A stretch of DNA of 8,425 nucleotides from the NCBI GenBank assembly GCA_013202535.1, contig JABMRP010000183.1:1-8425 (forward strand), given 5' to 3'. Under the pieces are notes generated by a model, which had not been told where the DNA came from, did no database searches, and was given only the letters and a program-made list of their open reading frames with translations. Every line of letters begins with the position of its first letter. Position 1 is the first letter of the stretch. Of this stretch, positions 1-5,826 are shown in pieces. The DNA is from Planctomycetota bacterium (GTDB lineage: Bacteria > Planctomycetota > Planctomycetia > Pirellulales > Thermoguttaceae). The position numbers were made by a program, and so were the translations under genes.

Positions 1-44
1 ACTTTGGTGTTTCAAGAGCTACAGCTCGCGGAGAGAGATGGCTA

Positions 45-175
45 CTATACGCGCCGAATTCGGGAAATGATTCCTGTACGAGTTCTCAGTTCAACCGAAA
101 GCGGACCAGAATTCAGGGTCATCCGGCCGACCAGAAGATAATCGTCCGATGGCCCGTTGGCAATCACGCGGCGAG
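45..175 (-). pseudogene. Relic of the C-terminal end of an EEP-family hydrolase
   Basis: On the minus strand one frame reads RRVIANGPSDDYLLVGR, which aligns without gaps to RVIAKGASDHYLLVSR at the C terminus of the intact EEP-family gene at 960-1808. The DNA of 129-175 and 990-1036 is about 80% identical by eye, with the first 14 bases the same. Similarity stops abruptly on both sides. The frame then runs through unrelated codons to a TAG at 45-47, and an in-frame TGA lies upstream near 240. The catalytic His of the SDH motif is Asp here (CAT to GAT). With no start, no upstream domain and this His lost, it is best read as a leftover of a duplicated or recombined EEP gene. An active product is very unlikely. 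Confidence 0.7.
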
Positions 176-292
176 AAAAGGTGTCGGGAAGCGTTTCTTG
201 AGGCCGAGGACGGAAAAACGGTTCCTGCCACCTCTTCCGTCATCTCTTCCGTGGCCAACTCTCTTCCGAAGGAACGATCCTCGCTTCTTCTC

Positions 293-364
293 CTCCGCGC
301 CTTGGCGCCTCTGCGTGATACCTTCTCCCGTCGAGATCTCACGCGGAGGCGCCGAGGCGCGGAG
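293..364. repeat. Large inverted repeat, 26-bp arms, 20-base loop
   Basis: Arms at 293-318 and 339-364 are reverse complements over 26 positions. The only two exceptions are T opposite G, which would be G-U wobbles in RNA of this sense. The loop is 319-338. The arms begin CTCCGCGCC and end TCTGCGTGA. From memory, short intergenic repeats of this CTCCGCGCC...GCGTGAG style are scattered in planctomycetes and some other bacteria, so this is probably a dispersed palindromic repeat. It could also act as a bidirectional terminator or a structured RNA, but no T-run follows either arm. Confidence 0.75.
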
Positions 365-426
365 CAGGGAGATTCCCGCCGATTGAGGAGAGTTCCGTAG
401 ACGCGCCGTGTATCTTCCGCATCTTG

Positions 427-777
427 TCAGAACCTACGAAATCCTGATACCGATATCATTCCGTCATCCACGTTGATGCCGTATGCAACCCCGCTAAAGA
501 TCTCTGCAGTAAGCTTGCCAGCATCATCAATCTTTATCGAAACAAATGGATTATCCTCGACTCCACCGTGCGGGCTCTCTTGAACCGTCCAAAGCAAGGT
601 ACCGTTCCGATCATAACAGATCACGTTGCCACTCTTCACAACTCCAGTCGGAACCTCAAGACGCACGATCACTCTGTCTTCAGCCTGAATCGCCTGGGCG
701 ACAGGAAACGGCGTGTCGATCACTTGGCCCGCGATTCGCAACAGCCCATCAGTGACAGAGAATATACTGCTCGTCAT
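427..777 (-). CDS. Small hypothetical protein, beta-rich, AT-richer than neighbours
   Basis: The product is 116 residues. An in-frame GTG at 834 would add 19 residues, but the ATG at 777 has a good GGAG 5 bases upstream, so I use it. There is no signal peptide and no membrane segment. The chain alternates hydrophobic and polar residues (VIVRLEVPTGVV, NVICYDRNGTLLWTV) as in a small beta-fold. The central stretch N51-V-I-C-Y-D...G59-T-L-L-W63 with ESPHGG at 67-72 and an acidic D-D-G near the C terminus looks like a conserved core. I recall similar small planctomycete and proteobacterial hypothetical proteins with an N-V...W...ESPHG core, but no function. Base composition is clearly lower in GC than the flanking genes, which suggests recent acquisition. 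It might be an orphan of an exchangeable locus, such as an immunity-type protein, but that is a guess. Confidence 0.7.
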   Translation of the reverse strand: MTSSIFSVTDGLLRIAGQVIDTPFPVAQAIQAEDRVIVRLEVPTGVVKSGNVICYDRNGTLLWTVQESPHGGVEDNPFVSIKIDDAGKLTAEIFSGVAYGINVDDGMISVSGFRRF

Positions 778-782
778 CGCTA

Positions 783-786
783 CTCC
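783..786 (-). promoter_or_regulatory. Ribosome binding site choosing the ATG at 777
   Basis: The minus strand reads GGAGTAGCGATG, a GGAG core 5 bases before the ATG at 777. The alternative GTG start at 834 has no comparable purine-rich motif. This decides the start of the small hypothetical gene. Confidence 0.6.
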
Positions 787-939
787 AATGGTCGCATATT
801 TTGGTGCGCAGATGGGTCGGGGCATCAGGGTCACGGGACATCGCAGTCAGGCTTGCACTTTACACTTTAGGAAGTTAGGCAGATCATGGCTCCGTTTTCT
901 GTCTGCCGACGTCGTCCTCTGTTGGCTCCATCTTGCGTG

Positions 940-960
940 CCCCCCCGCAAAGCCGGGGGC
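940..960 (-). terminator. GC-rich hairpin at the 3' end of the EEP gene
   Basis: GCCCCC (plus strand, near 940) pairs with GGGGGC at 955-960 around a short CG-rich and AAA loop. The minus-strand TAG stop of the EEP gene (960-962) abuts this hairpin. There is no T-run, so Rho-independent action is uncertain. Hairpins of the AGCCCCCGGC...GCCGGGGGCT kind are, from memory, a frequent intergenic element in planctomycetes. Confidence 0.4.
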
Positions 961-1808
961 TAATCGGGCGCCGACCACTGCAAGCGGCTGACCAGAAGAT
1001 AATGGTCCGACGCTCCCTTGGCAATCACTCGGCTGGCGATTGTCTCGATCTGCCGGGTGTGGAAGATGTGATCGATTCGAGCGGTCAGGGCGAGATGCCG
1101 GGTCGGCCAGCGCCAGGTGGGGTGTTTCTCGGGCTGCTCGGTGACCGACGCGAAACTGTCGACGAAGCCCTTGCCGGCGAGAAACTTGCCCGCCGCCAGA
1201 TCGGCCGTGCTGTTGAAATCGCCGGCCACCAGCGCGGGCCCCTCGGGATCGAGCGAGGCGTGGATCGCGGCGATTTCCTTCTGGTGGACCGATTCCATGT
1301 CGCCCAGTGCCTTCATCGCCTGGAGTATGTTCATCTTTTCCGACAGCAGGGCCGGTTGTAAATGCACGTTGACCACCTGCAATCGTCGTCCGCCCAGTTC
1401 CACTTGCCCGATCCAGATGCCAAACAGCCCATGTCGCGGCGGCAAGAAGCGGAGCCCCTTGACCTCGACGGTCGACAGAATGCCGAACCGCTCAGCGGCG
1501 TATTGGCCCTGGTGTCCCTGGAAACGCATCCACGGAAACTCGCGGGCCAAATGCCGTCGGATGTGCGCTTCCGATCGGGCGGTTGTTTCCTGCAACACGA
1601 CCAGATCGGCTCCGGCGGCCCGAATCACGGCCACGGCGTGCCGTGGATCGATGTCCCCCCAGTTGATGTTGTACGTGGCCACGGTAAACACACGCGGCGG
1701 AGCGGCGGGCGGGGGCGCACCGGGTTCCGCGGCTTGCGGCAAGTCGCCGCGGCCGATGGCTGCCAGCGCCACGCACGCCAGGAGTATCCGTGCCGAGTAT
1801 ATCATCAT
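960..1808 (-). CDS. Exported endonuclease/exonuclease/phosphatase-family hydrolase
   Basis: The frame is open back to 1922, but the ATG pair at 1808/1805 follows GAGAGAG and starts a signal peptide (MMIYSARILLACVALAAIG), so the product is about 282 residues. A Pro/Ala-rich linker (28-38) leads to a complete EEP (DNase I-like) fold. The visible motifs are ATYNINW with N47, VLQET with the metal-binding E74, VNVHL with H149, AGDFNS with D197 and N199, RIDHIF with D246, and SDH with D268 and H269. Every usual catalytic and metal position is present, so it is probably active, cutting a phosphodiester or phosphoester outside the cytoplasm. The substrate cannot be told: nucleic acid, a phospholipid or an inositol phosphate are all possible. 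It is divergent from the fucosidase gene, with 137 bp between the starts. A relic of a similar C terminus lies at 45-175. Confidence 0.88.
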   Translation of the reverse strand: MMIYSARILLACVALAAIGRGDLPQAAEPGAPPPAAPPRVFTVATYNINWGDIDPRHAVAVIRAAGADLVVLQETTARSEAHIRRHLAREFPWMRFQGHQGQYAAERFGILSTVEVKGLRFLPPRHGLFGIWIGQVELGGRRLQVVNVHLQPALLSEKMNILQAMKALGDMESVHQKEIAAIHASLDPEGPALVAGDFNSTADLAAGKFLAGKGFVDSFASVTEQPEKHPTWRWPTRHLALTARIDHIFHTRQIETIASRVIAKGASDHYLLVSRLQWSAPD

Positions 1809-1945
1809 CACTCTCTCGGGGGCAACTTGCGTCGTTCCAATTCGCGCTGTATCGTGACCCATTGACCGCCGTGCTTCAAAACGCCGGGCACAAGTGCCTG
1901 GGCTAAACTTCAGATCGGCCACCCCTCAACTATAAGGAATCCGAC
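1809..1945. promoter_or_regulatory. Divergent intergenic region between EEP hydrolase and fucosidase
   Basis: The region must hold the start signals of both divergent genes. On the plus strand an AAGGA at 1934-1938 lies 7 bases before the fucosidase ATG. A TAAACT at 1904-1909 could be a -10 box, but no convincing -35 box is spaced 16-18 bases from it, so I do not name a promoter. No clear operator palindrome is visible. Confidence 0.4.
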
Positions 1946-3565
1946 ATGAACCGTCCACTCGCTTCCATCGCCGTCTCGCTCGGCCTGCTCATCTTCTCCA
2001 CCTCGGCTCTGGCCCAAAGTTCGGTGATGATCGAACCGGGCGACTCGATCGAGCAGATCGTTGTCAAGGCGGCCCGGGTGCGGCCGGCGGATCGGCAGGT
2101 GGCGTGGCAGGAGTTGGAGTTCACGGCCTTTATCCATTTCGGCATGAACACGTTTACCGATCGCGAATGGGGTACGGGCGAGGAAACGCCCGACCAATTT
2201 GCTCCCACGGCGTTCGACGCGCGGCAATGGACTCGGGCGTTTAAGGCGGCCGGCATGAAGGGCGTTGTGCTGACGGCGAAGCATCACGACGGCTTCTGTC
2301 TCTGGCAGACCGACACGACCAAGCATTCGATCAAGCATAGCCCCTGGCGCGACGGCAAAGGCGACGTGGTGCGCGACGTGTCCGAAGCATGCCGGGCCGA
2401 GGGACTCGCGTTCGGCGTCTACCTTTCGCCCTGGGATCGCAATACCAAAGAGTTCGGCAAGCCGGGCTACAACAAGATCTTCCAGCAGCAGTTGCGCGAG
2501 CTGTTGACCAACTACGGCCCGGTGGTCGACGTCTGGTTCGACGGCGCCCATGCGCCGCGCGACCGGCCGGAGATTTTCGATTGGTCGGGCCACTACCGGC
2601 TCATCCGCCAGTTGCAGCCCGGCGCGTGTGTCTCGGTGATGGGGCCCGACGTGCGCTGGTGCGGCAATGAGGGCGGACATACGCGCCCGGCCGAGTGGAA
2701 CGTCGTGCCCATCGACAGCACCGACCCGCGACCGGCCGAGACGTCGCAAGAAACGACCGAGGCGATCATCATGCGGTTCAAGGATCAGGCCGCCGATCTG
2801 GGCAGCCGCGATGTACTCCGGAGCGCCAAGCAACTGATGTGGCGTCCGGCGATGACCAACACGTCGATCCGCCCGGGGTGGTTTTACCATGCCAGCCAGG
2901 ACGCTCGGGTGCGATCGCTGGACAATCTCTTGAACATCTACTACGGCTCGGTCGGCGGCAACACGCAGTTTCTCTTGAACATTCCGCCCGACCGTCGGGG
3001 CTTGATCCACGAAAACGACGTCCAGCGGCTGGCCGAACTCGGCCGCGTGTTGCGGGCCACTTTTGCGACGAATCTGGCCGAAGACGCCGCGGTCAAGGCG
3101 TCGGCCGTGCGGGGCGGCGATTCGTCGCACGGGCCGGATAAGACCATCGACGGCAAGAAGGACACGTACTGGACGACCGACGAAGGCACAACCGAAGCGG
3201 TGCTGGAGTACGATCTGGGCCAGGCGCGCTCGTTCAACGTGGCCATGCTGGGCGAGTACATCACGGTAGGCCAGCGGATCGAGGCGTTTTCGCTCGAGGC
3301 GTGGCAAGACGGCCAGTGGCGGGAGTTTGCCCGGGCAACGGCCGTTGGATACAAGCGGCTGCTTCGCTTCGATGAAGTCACGGCCCAGCGTGTACGGCTG
3401 CGTATCATTCAGTCGCGGCTTTGCCCGACCCTTTCCGGGTTCGGACTGTTTCACACGCCGGTCGTGCCGGCATCGCCGCAGATCCGGCGCGACAAGGCGG
3501 GCACGGTCACGATCACCGCGGCGGAGATCGATGTCCTGGAAGCCGCAACGGGTAAGCCGAAATAG
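1946..3565 (+). CDS. Secreted alpha-L-fucosidase (GH29) with C-terminal F5/8-type domain
   Basis: The product is 539 residues and hydrolyses terminal alpha-L-fucose from glycans, with retention of configuration in this family. Residues 1-23 form a signal peptide ending ALA before QSS. The GH29 barrel covers roughly 55-365. It shows FTAFIHFGMNTF (59-70), the substrate-pocket motif TAKHHDGFCLWQT (110-122), GVYLSPWD (157-164) and VDVWFDGAH (194-202), where D199 sits at the nucleophile position. The barrel ends with NLLNIYYGSVGGNTQFLLNIPPD, typical of the family. Residues about 383-503 look like an F5/8-type C (discoidin, CBM32-like) domain, with the signature DGKKDTYWTTDE and a VRLRI strand near the end, probably for carbohydrate binding. 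The acid/base residue is variable in GH29 and I do not assign it. The start is backed by AAGGA 7 bases upstream. No transporter or fucose-catabolism gene is adjacent. Confidence 0.93.
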   Translation: MNRPLASIAVSLGLLIFSTSALAQSSVMIEPGDSIEQIVVKAARVRPADRQVAWQELEFTAFIHFGMNTFTDREWGTGEETPDQFAPTAFDARQWTRAFKAAGMKGVVLTAKHHDGFCLWQTDTTKHSIKHSPWRDGKGDVVRDVSEACRAEGLAFGVYLSPWDRNTKEFGKPGYNKIFQQQLRELLTNYGPVVDVWFDGAHAPRDRPEIFDWSGHYRLIRQLQPGACVSVMGPDVRWCGNEGGHTRPAEWNVVPIDSTDPRPAETSQETTEAIIMRFKDQAADLGSRDVLRSAKQLMWRPAMTNTSIRPGWFYHASQDARVRSLDNLLNIYYGSVGGNTQFLLNIPPDRRGLIHENDVQRLAELGRVLRATFATNLAEDAAVKASAVRGGDSSHGPDKTIDGKKDTYWTTDEGTTEAVLEYDLGQARSFNVAMLGEYITVGQRIEAFSLEAWQDGQWREFARATAVGYKRLLRFDEVTAQRVRLRIIQSRLCPTLSGFGLFHTPVVPASPQIRRDKAGTVTITAAEIDVLEAATGKPK

Positions 3566-3906
3566 CCCGTCGGAAAAGCTGAGTTTGCCCTCCTGGGTGC
3601 CCTGGGGCACGGCGTGCGGCACATGATCCGGCTCTCGCCCGGCACGATCGGCACCATCGGGACCATCGGGACCGTTGACGACGGCCTCCAGACTCGCGGC
3701 CAAGCTTGAAGTTTGCCTAATCAAAACGAGCGCCCATTCGGGCCGTACAGTTTGCCAATCGCGGGTGGGGCCCTCTCGAATTTCTCCACCGAAGTGTGCT
3801 GCCGGAACGATCAACATGGCATGGGGTGACGGATTTGTTTGCCCCGATCATTGCGTCATCGTTTTCCTCAGGCCCCCCATTTCGCAGTCATGGGAGTATT
3901 TGAAGT
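3566..3906. other. 341-bp intergenic region between fucosidase and porin
   Basis: No credible gene is present. It holds a weak hairpin (3597-3610, GTGCC and GGCAC arms) without a T-run, a degenerate 9-bp tandem repeat (3641-3676) and the porin leader, with GGGAG at 3892-3896 ten bases before the porin ATG. The lower GC of the last 200 bp suits a promoter region, but I cannot place -35 and -10 boxes with confidence. Confidence 0.5.
3641..3676. repeat. Degenerate 9-bp tandem repeat, four units
   Basis: The units GGCACGATC, GGCACCATC, GGGACCATC and GGGACCGTT follow each other without gaps. Read on the plus strand they would encode Gly-Thr-Ile triplets in a 28-codon frame from an ATG at 3624, but that frame has no ribosome binding site. 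It is a simple repeat of the kind that changes copy number by slippage. Confidence 0.75.
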
Positions 3907-5265
3907 ATGAGTTGTTTTCGATTGGTCGTGAGTCTTGCCGTATTGACGATCCTTTCGGGTGTCGTCGTCCAGGTTTCCGACGTGCGGGCCGCCGACGTCG
4001 GTTTTATCGACGTCGAGGTTATCGACGGCTGCGAGTTTGCATGCGGGGAAATCGTGTGCGGCGGCGAGTGTGGCAACCCGTGCGACGTCGGTTGCGCCGG
4101 AGAAGGTCCGTTTGCCCGTTGGGTTGATCGCGATCCCTGGAAGCTACCGCAGCCGTGTGCCTTCAAACGTTTGGGGATCGATACGGGCGGTTGGATGCAG
4201 GCGGGTATTACCTTCAATGGCGATACGCCCGCCGACCACACAAACGGTCCCATGCTGACCAACGATCGCGAGGGAGAACCTCAACTCAACCAGTTGTGGC
4301 TTTACTTCCAGCGTCCGATTGACACAAAGGGGTGCGGACTGGACATCGGCGGCCGCGTCGACCTGCTGTACGGAACCGACTGGCGAGCGGCTTACTTTCA
4401 CGGCCTGGGATTTGAAGACCGGATCAACGGCCCGGACTCGCTCTACGGGCTGTCGATTGCGCAGATGTACGCCGAGGTCGGTATCAACAACCTGTCGATC
4501 AAGATAGGCCGGATGACCGGTATCCTGGGCTATGAGATCGTGCCCCCGATGGGCAACTTCTTCTATTCCCATTCCTATGCGTTGGCCTACGGCGAGCCGG
4601 TCCTGATCACCGGATTGATGGGAAAATACACGCTGAGCAACCAACTGACCGCGCTGGCCGGCTTTCACCAGGGAGTCCACCGCTTCGAGGACAATAACGA
4701 CCAGCTCAACTTCCAGGGCGGTTTGACGTGGGAGCGTTGCGACAAACTCATCTCGCTGGCTTATGCCCTGGACGCCGGCCGAAACGAATTCCTGCCCGGT
4801 CAGGGAGATGAGTATATTCAAAGTCTGGTGCTCAAACTTCAGCTCACCGAGCGACTGCTTTACGTATTGCAGAGCGACCTCGGCTACATCAACAACTCCG
4901 GGGCCGGCGCCGATGCCGAATGGTACGGCATCAACCAGAACCTGTTCTACACGCTGAACAAGAACTGGTCGGCCGGTCTGCGATTCGAGTGGTTCCGCGA
5001 CGACGACGGCGCCAAGGTACTCGGCCTGGGGAATCTCCCCGATGCGCGCGGCTGGAACGGAGCACCCGGCTATGCCGGCAGTTTCAGCGCGCTAAGCCTG
5101 GGGCTGAACTGGAAGCCGAAATCCAACATCACCTTCCGCCCCGAGGTTCGCTGGGACTGGTACGACGGTCTGGCCAATGCGGCCGGCCCCTATCCGTTGC
5201 CCTTCGACGCCGGCGCCAGCAACGATCAGTTCACCGCGGCGGTTGACCTGATTGTGACGTTCTGA
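3907..5265 (+). CDS. Outer-membrane beta-barrel porin, BBP2/OmpL-like, with Cys-rich head
   Basis: The product is 452 residues. Residues 1-28 are a signal peptide (hydrophobic 6-21, VRA before AD). A short segment with six cysteines (C42, C46, C51, C55, C59, C63) comes next, with a seventh at C84. From about 94 (GGWMQAGITFNGD) to the end, the chain alternates amphipathic strands and short turns: LNQLWLYFQRP, IGGRVDLLYGTDW, AQMYAEVGINNLSIKIGRM, RPEVRWDWYDG, and a terminal strand FTAAVDLIVTF. The C-terminal Phe is the usual BAM recognition signal. The pattern matches the planctomycete putative porin family BBP2 (old DUF1597), so a role in diffusion of small solutes across the outer membrane is likely. 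The substrate is unknown. GGGAG lies 10 bases before the ATG. Two hairpins follow the stop. The fucosidase upstream might feed it fucose, but the 341-bp gap argues against a shared operon. Confidence 0.85.
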   Translation: MSCFRLVVSLAVLTILSGVVVQVSDVRAADVGFIDVEVIDGCEFACGEIVCGGECGNPCDVGCAGEGPFARWVDRDPWKLPQPCAFKRLGIDTGGWMQAGITFNGDTPADHTNGPMLTNDREGEPQLNQLWLYFQRPIDTKGCGLDIGGRVDLLYGTDWRAAYFHGLGFEDRINGPDSLYGLSIAQMYAEVGINNLSIKIGRMTGILGYEIVPPMGNFFYSHSYALAYGEPVLITGLMGKYTLSNQLTALAGFHQGVHRFEDNNDQLNFQGGLTWERCDKLISLAYALDAGRNEFLPGQGDEYIQSLVLKLQLTERLLYVLQSDLGYINNSGAGADAEWYGINQNLFYTLNKNWSAGLRFEWFRDDDGAKVLGLGNLPDARGWNGAPGYAGSFSALSLGLNWKPKSNITFRPEVRWDWYDGLANAAGPYPLPFDAGASNDQFTAAVDLIVTF

Positions 5266-5280
5266 CCGGCTGCCAGGAGT

Positions 5281-5305
5281 GGATCCCCCACTGGACGGGG
5301 GGTCC
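5281..5305 (+). terminator. Hairpin just after the porin stop
   Basis: GGATCCCCC (5281-5289) pairs with GGGGGGTCC (5297-5305) over 9 bp, including one T-G wobble, around the loop ACTGGAC. It begins 16 bases after the porin stop. No T-run follows, so it may only stabilise the 3' end or help termination. Confidence 0.5.
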
Positions 5306-5344
5306 GCCCGAGCCGGACACTTTGACAAGACGTCCCCCCCTACG

Positions 5345-5381
5345 CCAAGGGCCCGTGGGTTTTCCGCCCCCGGGCCCTTGG
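5345..5381. terminator. Strong bidirectional hairpin between convergent genes
   Basis: CCAAGGGCCCG (5345-5355) and CGGGCCCTTGG (5371-5381) form a perfect 11-bp stem. Inside it, GGG and CCC can add a further short stem around TTTTCCG. TTGGTTTCTTGG follows on the plus side, a weak T-rich tail. It lies between the plus-strand porin and the convergent minus-strand small gene, so it probably ends transcripts from both sides. Confidence 0.7.
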
Positions 5382-5458
5382 TTGGTTTCTTGGAGATCTC
5401 ATTCCCAATTCCCATGTTCCGCCTGGGAACCGGATCGGAGGTTTTCTCGCCGGTGTCC

Positions 5459-5692
5459 TTAGTGATGCGGCGGCCACTCTCCATAGTGGTTGCCGAAATT
5501 CCAGTGCGCCGTGCCGGTGGTCCTGTAGGCCTTCGTGCTGGTGGTATTCACGACCGGCTTCTGAACGGTTACCGCCGTCACGGATGTCCGCGTGCGCTGC
5601 CGGCAACGGCGTGCGGCCTCCGCGGAGTCGACGCTGGTGGCCAGGATCAGAGCAAGCCCCGCCAGCGCGGGTAAAAGAAAACGACGTTTCAT
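5459..5692 (-). CDS. Small secreted protein of unknown function
   Basis: The product is 77 residues. The minus-strand frame is open further upstream, but the ATG at 5692 has GGGAG 8 bases before it and begins a clear signal peptide: MKRR, the hydrophobic stretch FLLPALAGLALILATS, then DSAEA before ARR. The mature part of about 51 residues is basic and Thr/Val-rich in its first half (RRCRQRTRTSVTAVTVQK). It ends in an aromatic and His-rich tail, HWNFGNHYGEWPPHH, that is unusual enough to be a conserved signature. A single Cys (C30) remains after cleavage. I do not recognise the family. Metal binding through the terminal histidines or attachment to the cell surface are possible but unproven. 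It lies downstream of the UroD-like gene on the same strand, but a 134-bp gap with two hairpins makes a shared operon doubtful. Confidence 0.72.
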   Translation of the reverse strand: MKRRFLLPALAGLALILATSVDSAEAARRCRQRTRTSVTAVTVQKPVVNTTSTKAYRTTGTAHWNFGNHYGEWPPHH

Positions 5693-5706
5693 GGCATATT
5701 CTCCCG

Positions 5707-5716
5707 GTTCCGGAAC
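5707..5716. promoter_or_regulatory. 10-bp perfect palindrome in the leader of the small secreted gene
   Basis: GTTCCGGAAC is its own reverse complement and sits directly before the ribosome binding site (5701-5705) of the 77-residue gene. It could be a protein-binding site or a small leader hairpin. The palindrome is short, so chance is possible. Confidence 0.25.
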
Positions 5717-5718
5717 TC

Positions 5719-5740
5719 CGAAGACACGGTCTTCGTTTTT
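5719..5740 (+). terminator. Intrinsic-terminator-like hairpin with T5 on the plus strand
   Basis: CGAAGAC (5719-5725), loop ACG and GTCTTCG (5729-5735) form a perfect 7-bp stem directly followed by TTTTT (5736-5740). This is the textbook shape of a Rho-independent terminator for plus-strand transcription. No plus-strand gene lies just upstream; the strand there is antisense to the small secreted gene. On the minus strand the same element is a hairpin in the leader of that gene. Confidence 0.55.
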
Positions 5741-5755
5741 CCCTCGAATCAACCC

Positions 5756-5772
5756 GAGTTGCCGCGCAACTC
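5756..5772 (-). terminator. Short perfect hairpin after the UroD-like gene
   Basis: GAGTTGC (5756-5762) and GCAACTC (5766-5772) form 7 bp around CGC, starting 54 bases beyond the stop of the UroD-like gene on the minus strand. The minus-strand sequence after it (GGGTTGATTC) has no real T-run, so it is a weak terminator candidate. Confidence 0.4.
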
Positions 5773-5826
5773 TCTCAGATTGAATCGTAGACACCGACGA
5801 GAATAAGTCCAACGGGAAATACACCA

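Larger units (their letters stand above)
1..426. other. Gene-poor left end with gene relic and inverted repeat
   Basis: I see no intact gene here. The open frames on both strands are Arg/Ser/Pro-rich low-complexity translations without a credible ribosome binding site. The stretch contains the remnant of an EEP-family gene (45-175), an imperfectly repeated CTCTTCCGT motif around 231-280, and a large inverted repeat (293-364). Together these suggest a degraded, repeat-accumulating spacer. Confidence 0.6.

Noticed and set aside
855..868. CACTTTACACTTTA direct repeat as an operator for the 427-777 gene
   Set aside because: It is too short and low in complexity, and no promoter boxes can be placed around it.
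3624..3710. Short Gly-Thr-Ile repeat peptide, 28 codons
   Set aside because: The frame stems from the 9-bp tandem repeat, lacks a ribosome binding site and ends in unrelated sequence.
1910..3817. 635-codon open frame antisense to the fucosidase
   Set aside because: It mirrors codon bias of the GC-rich fucosidase gene. The translation is Arg/Pro/His-rich with no domain, while the plus strand has clear GH29 motifs and a signal peptide.
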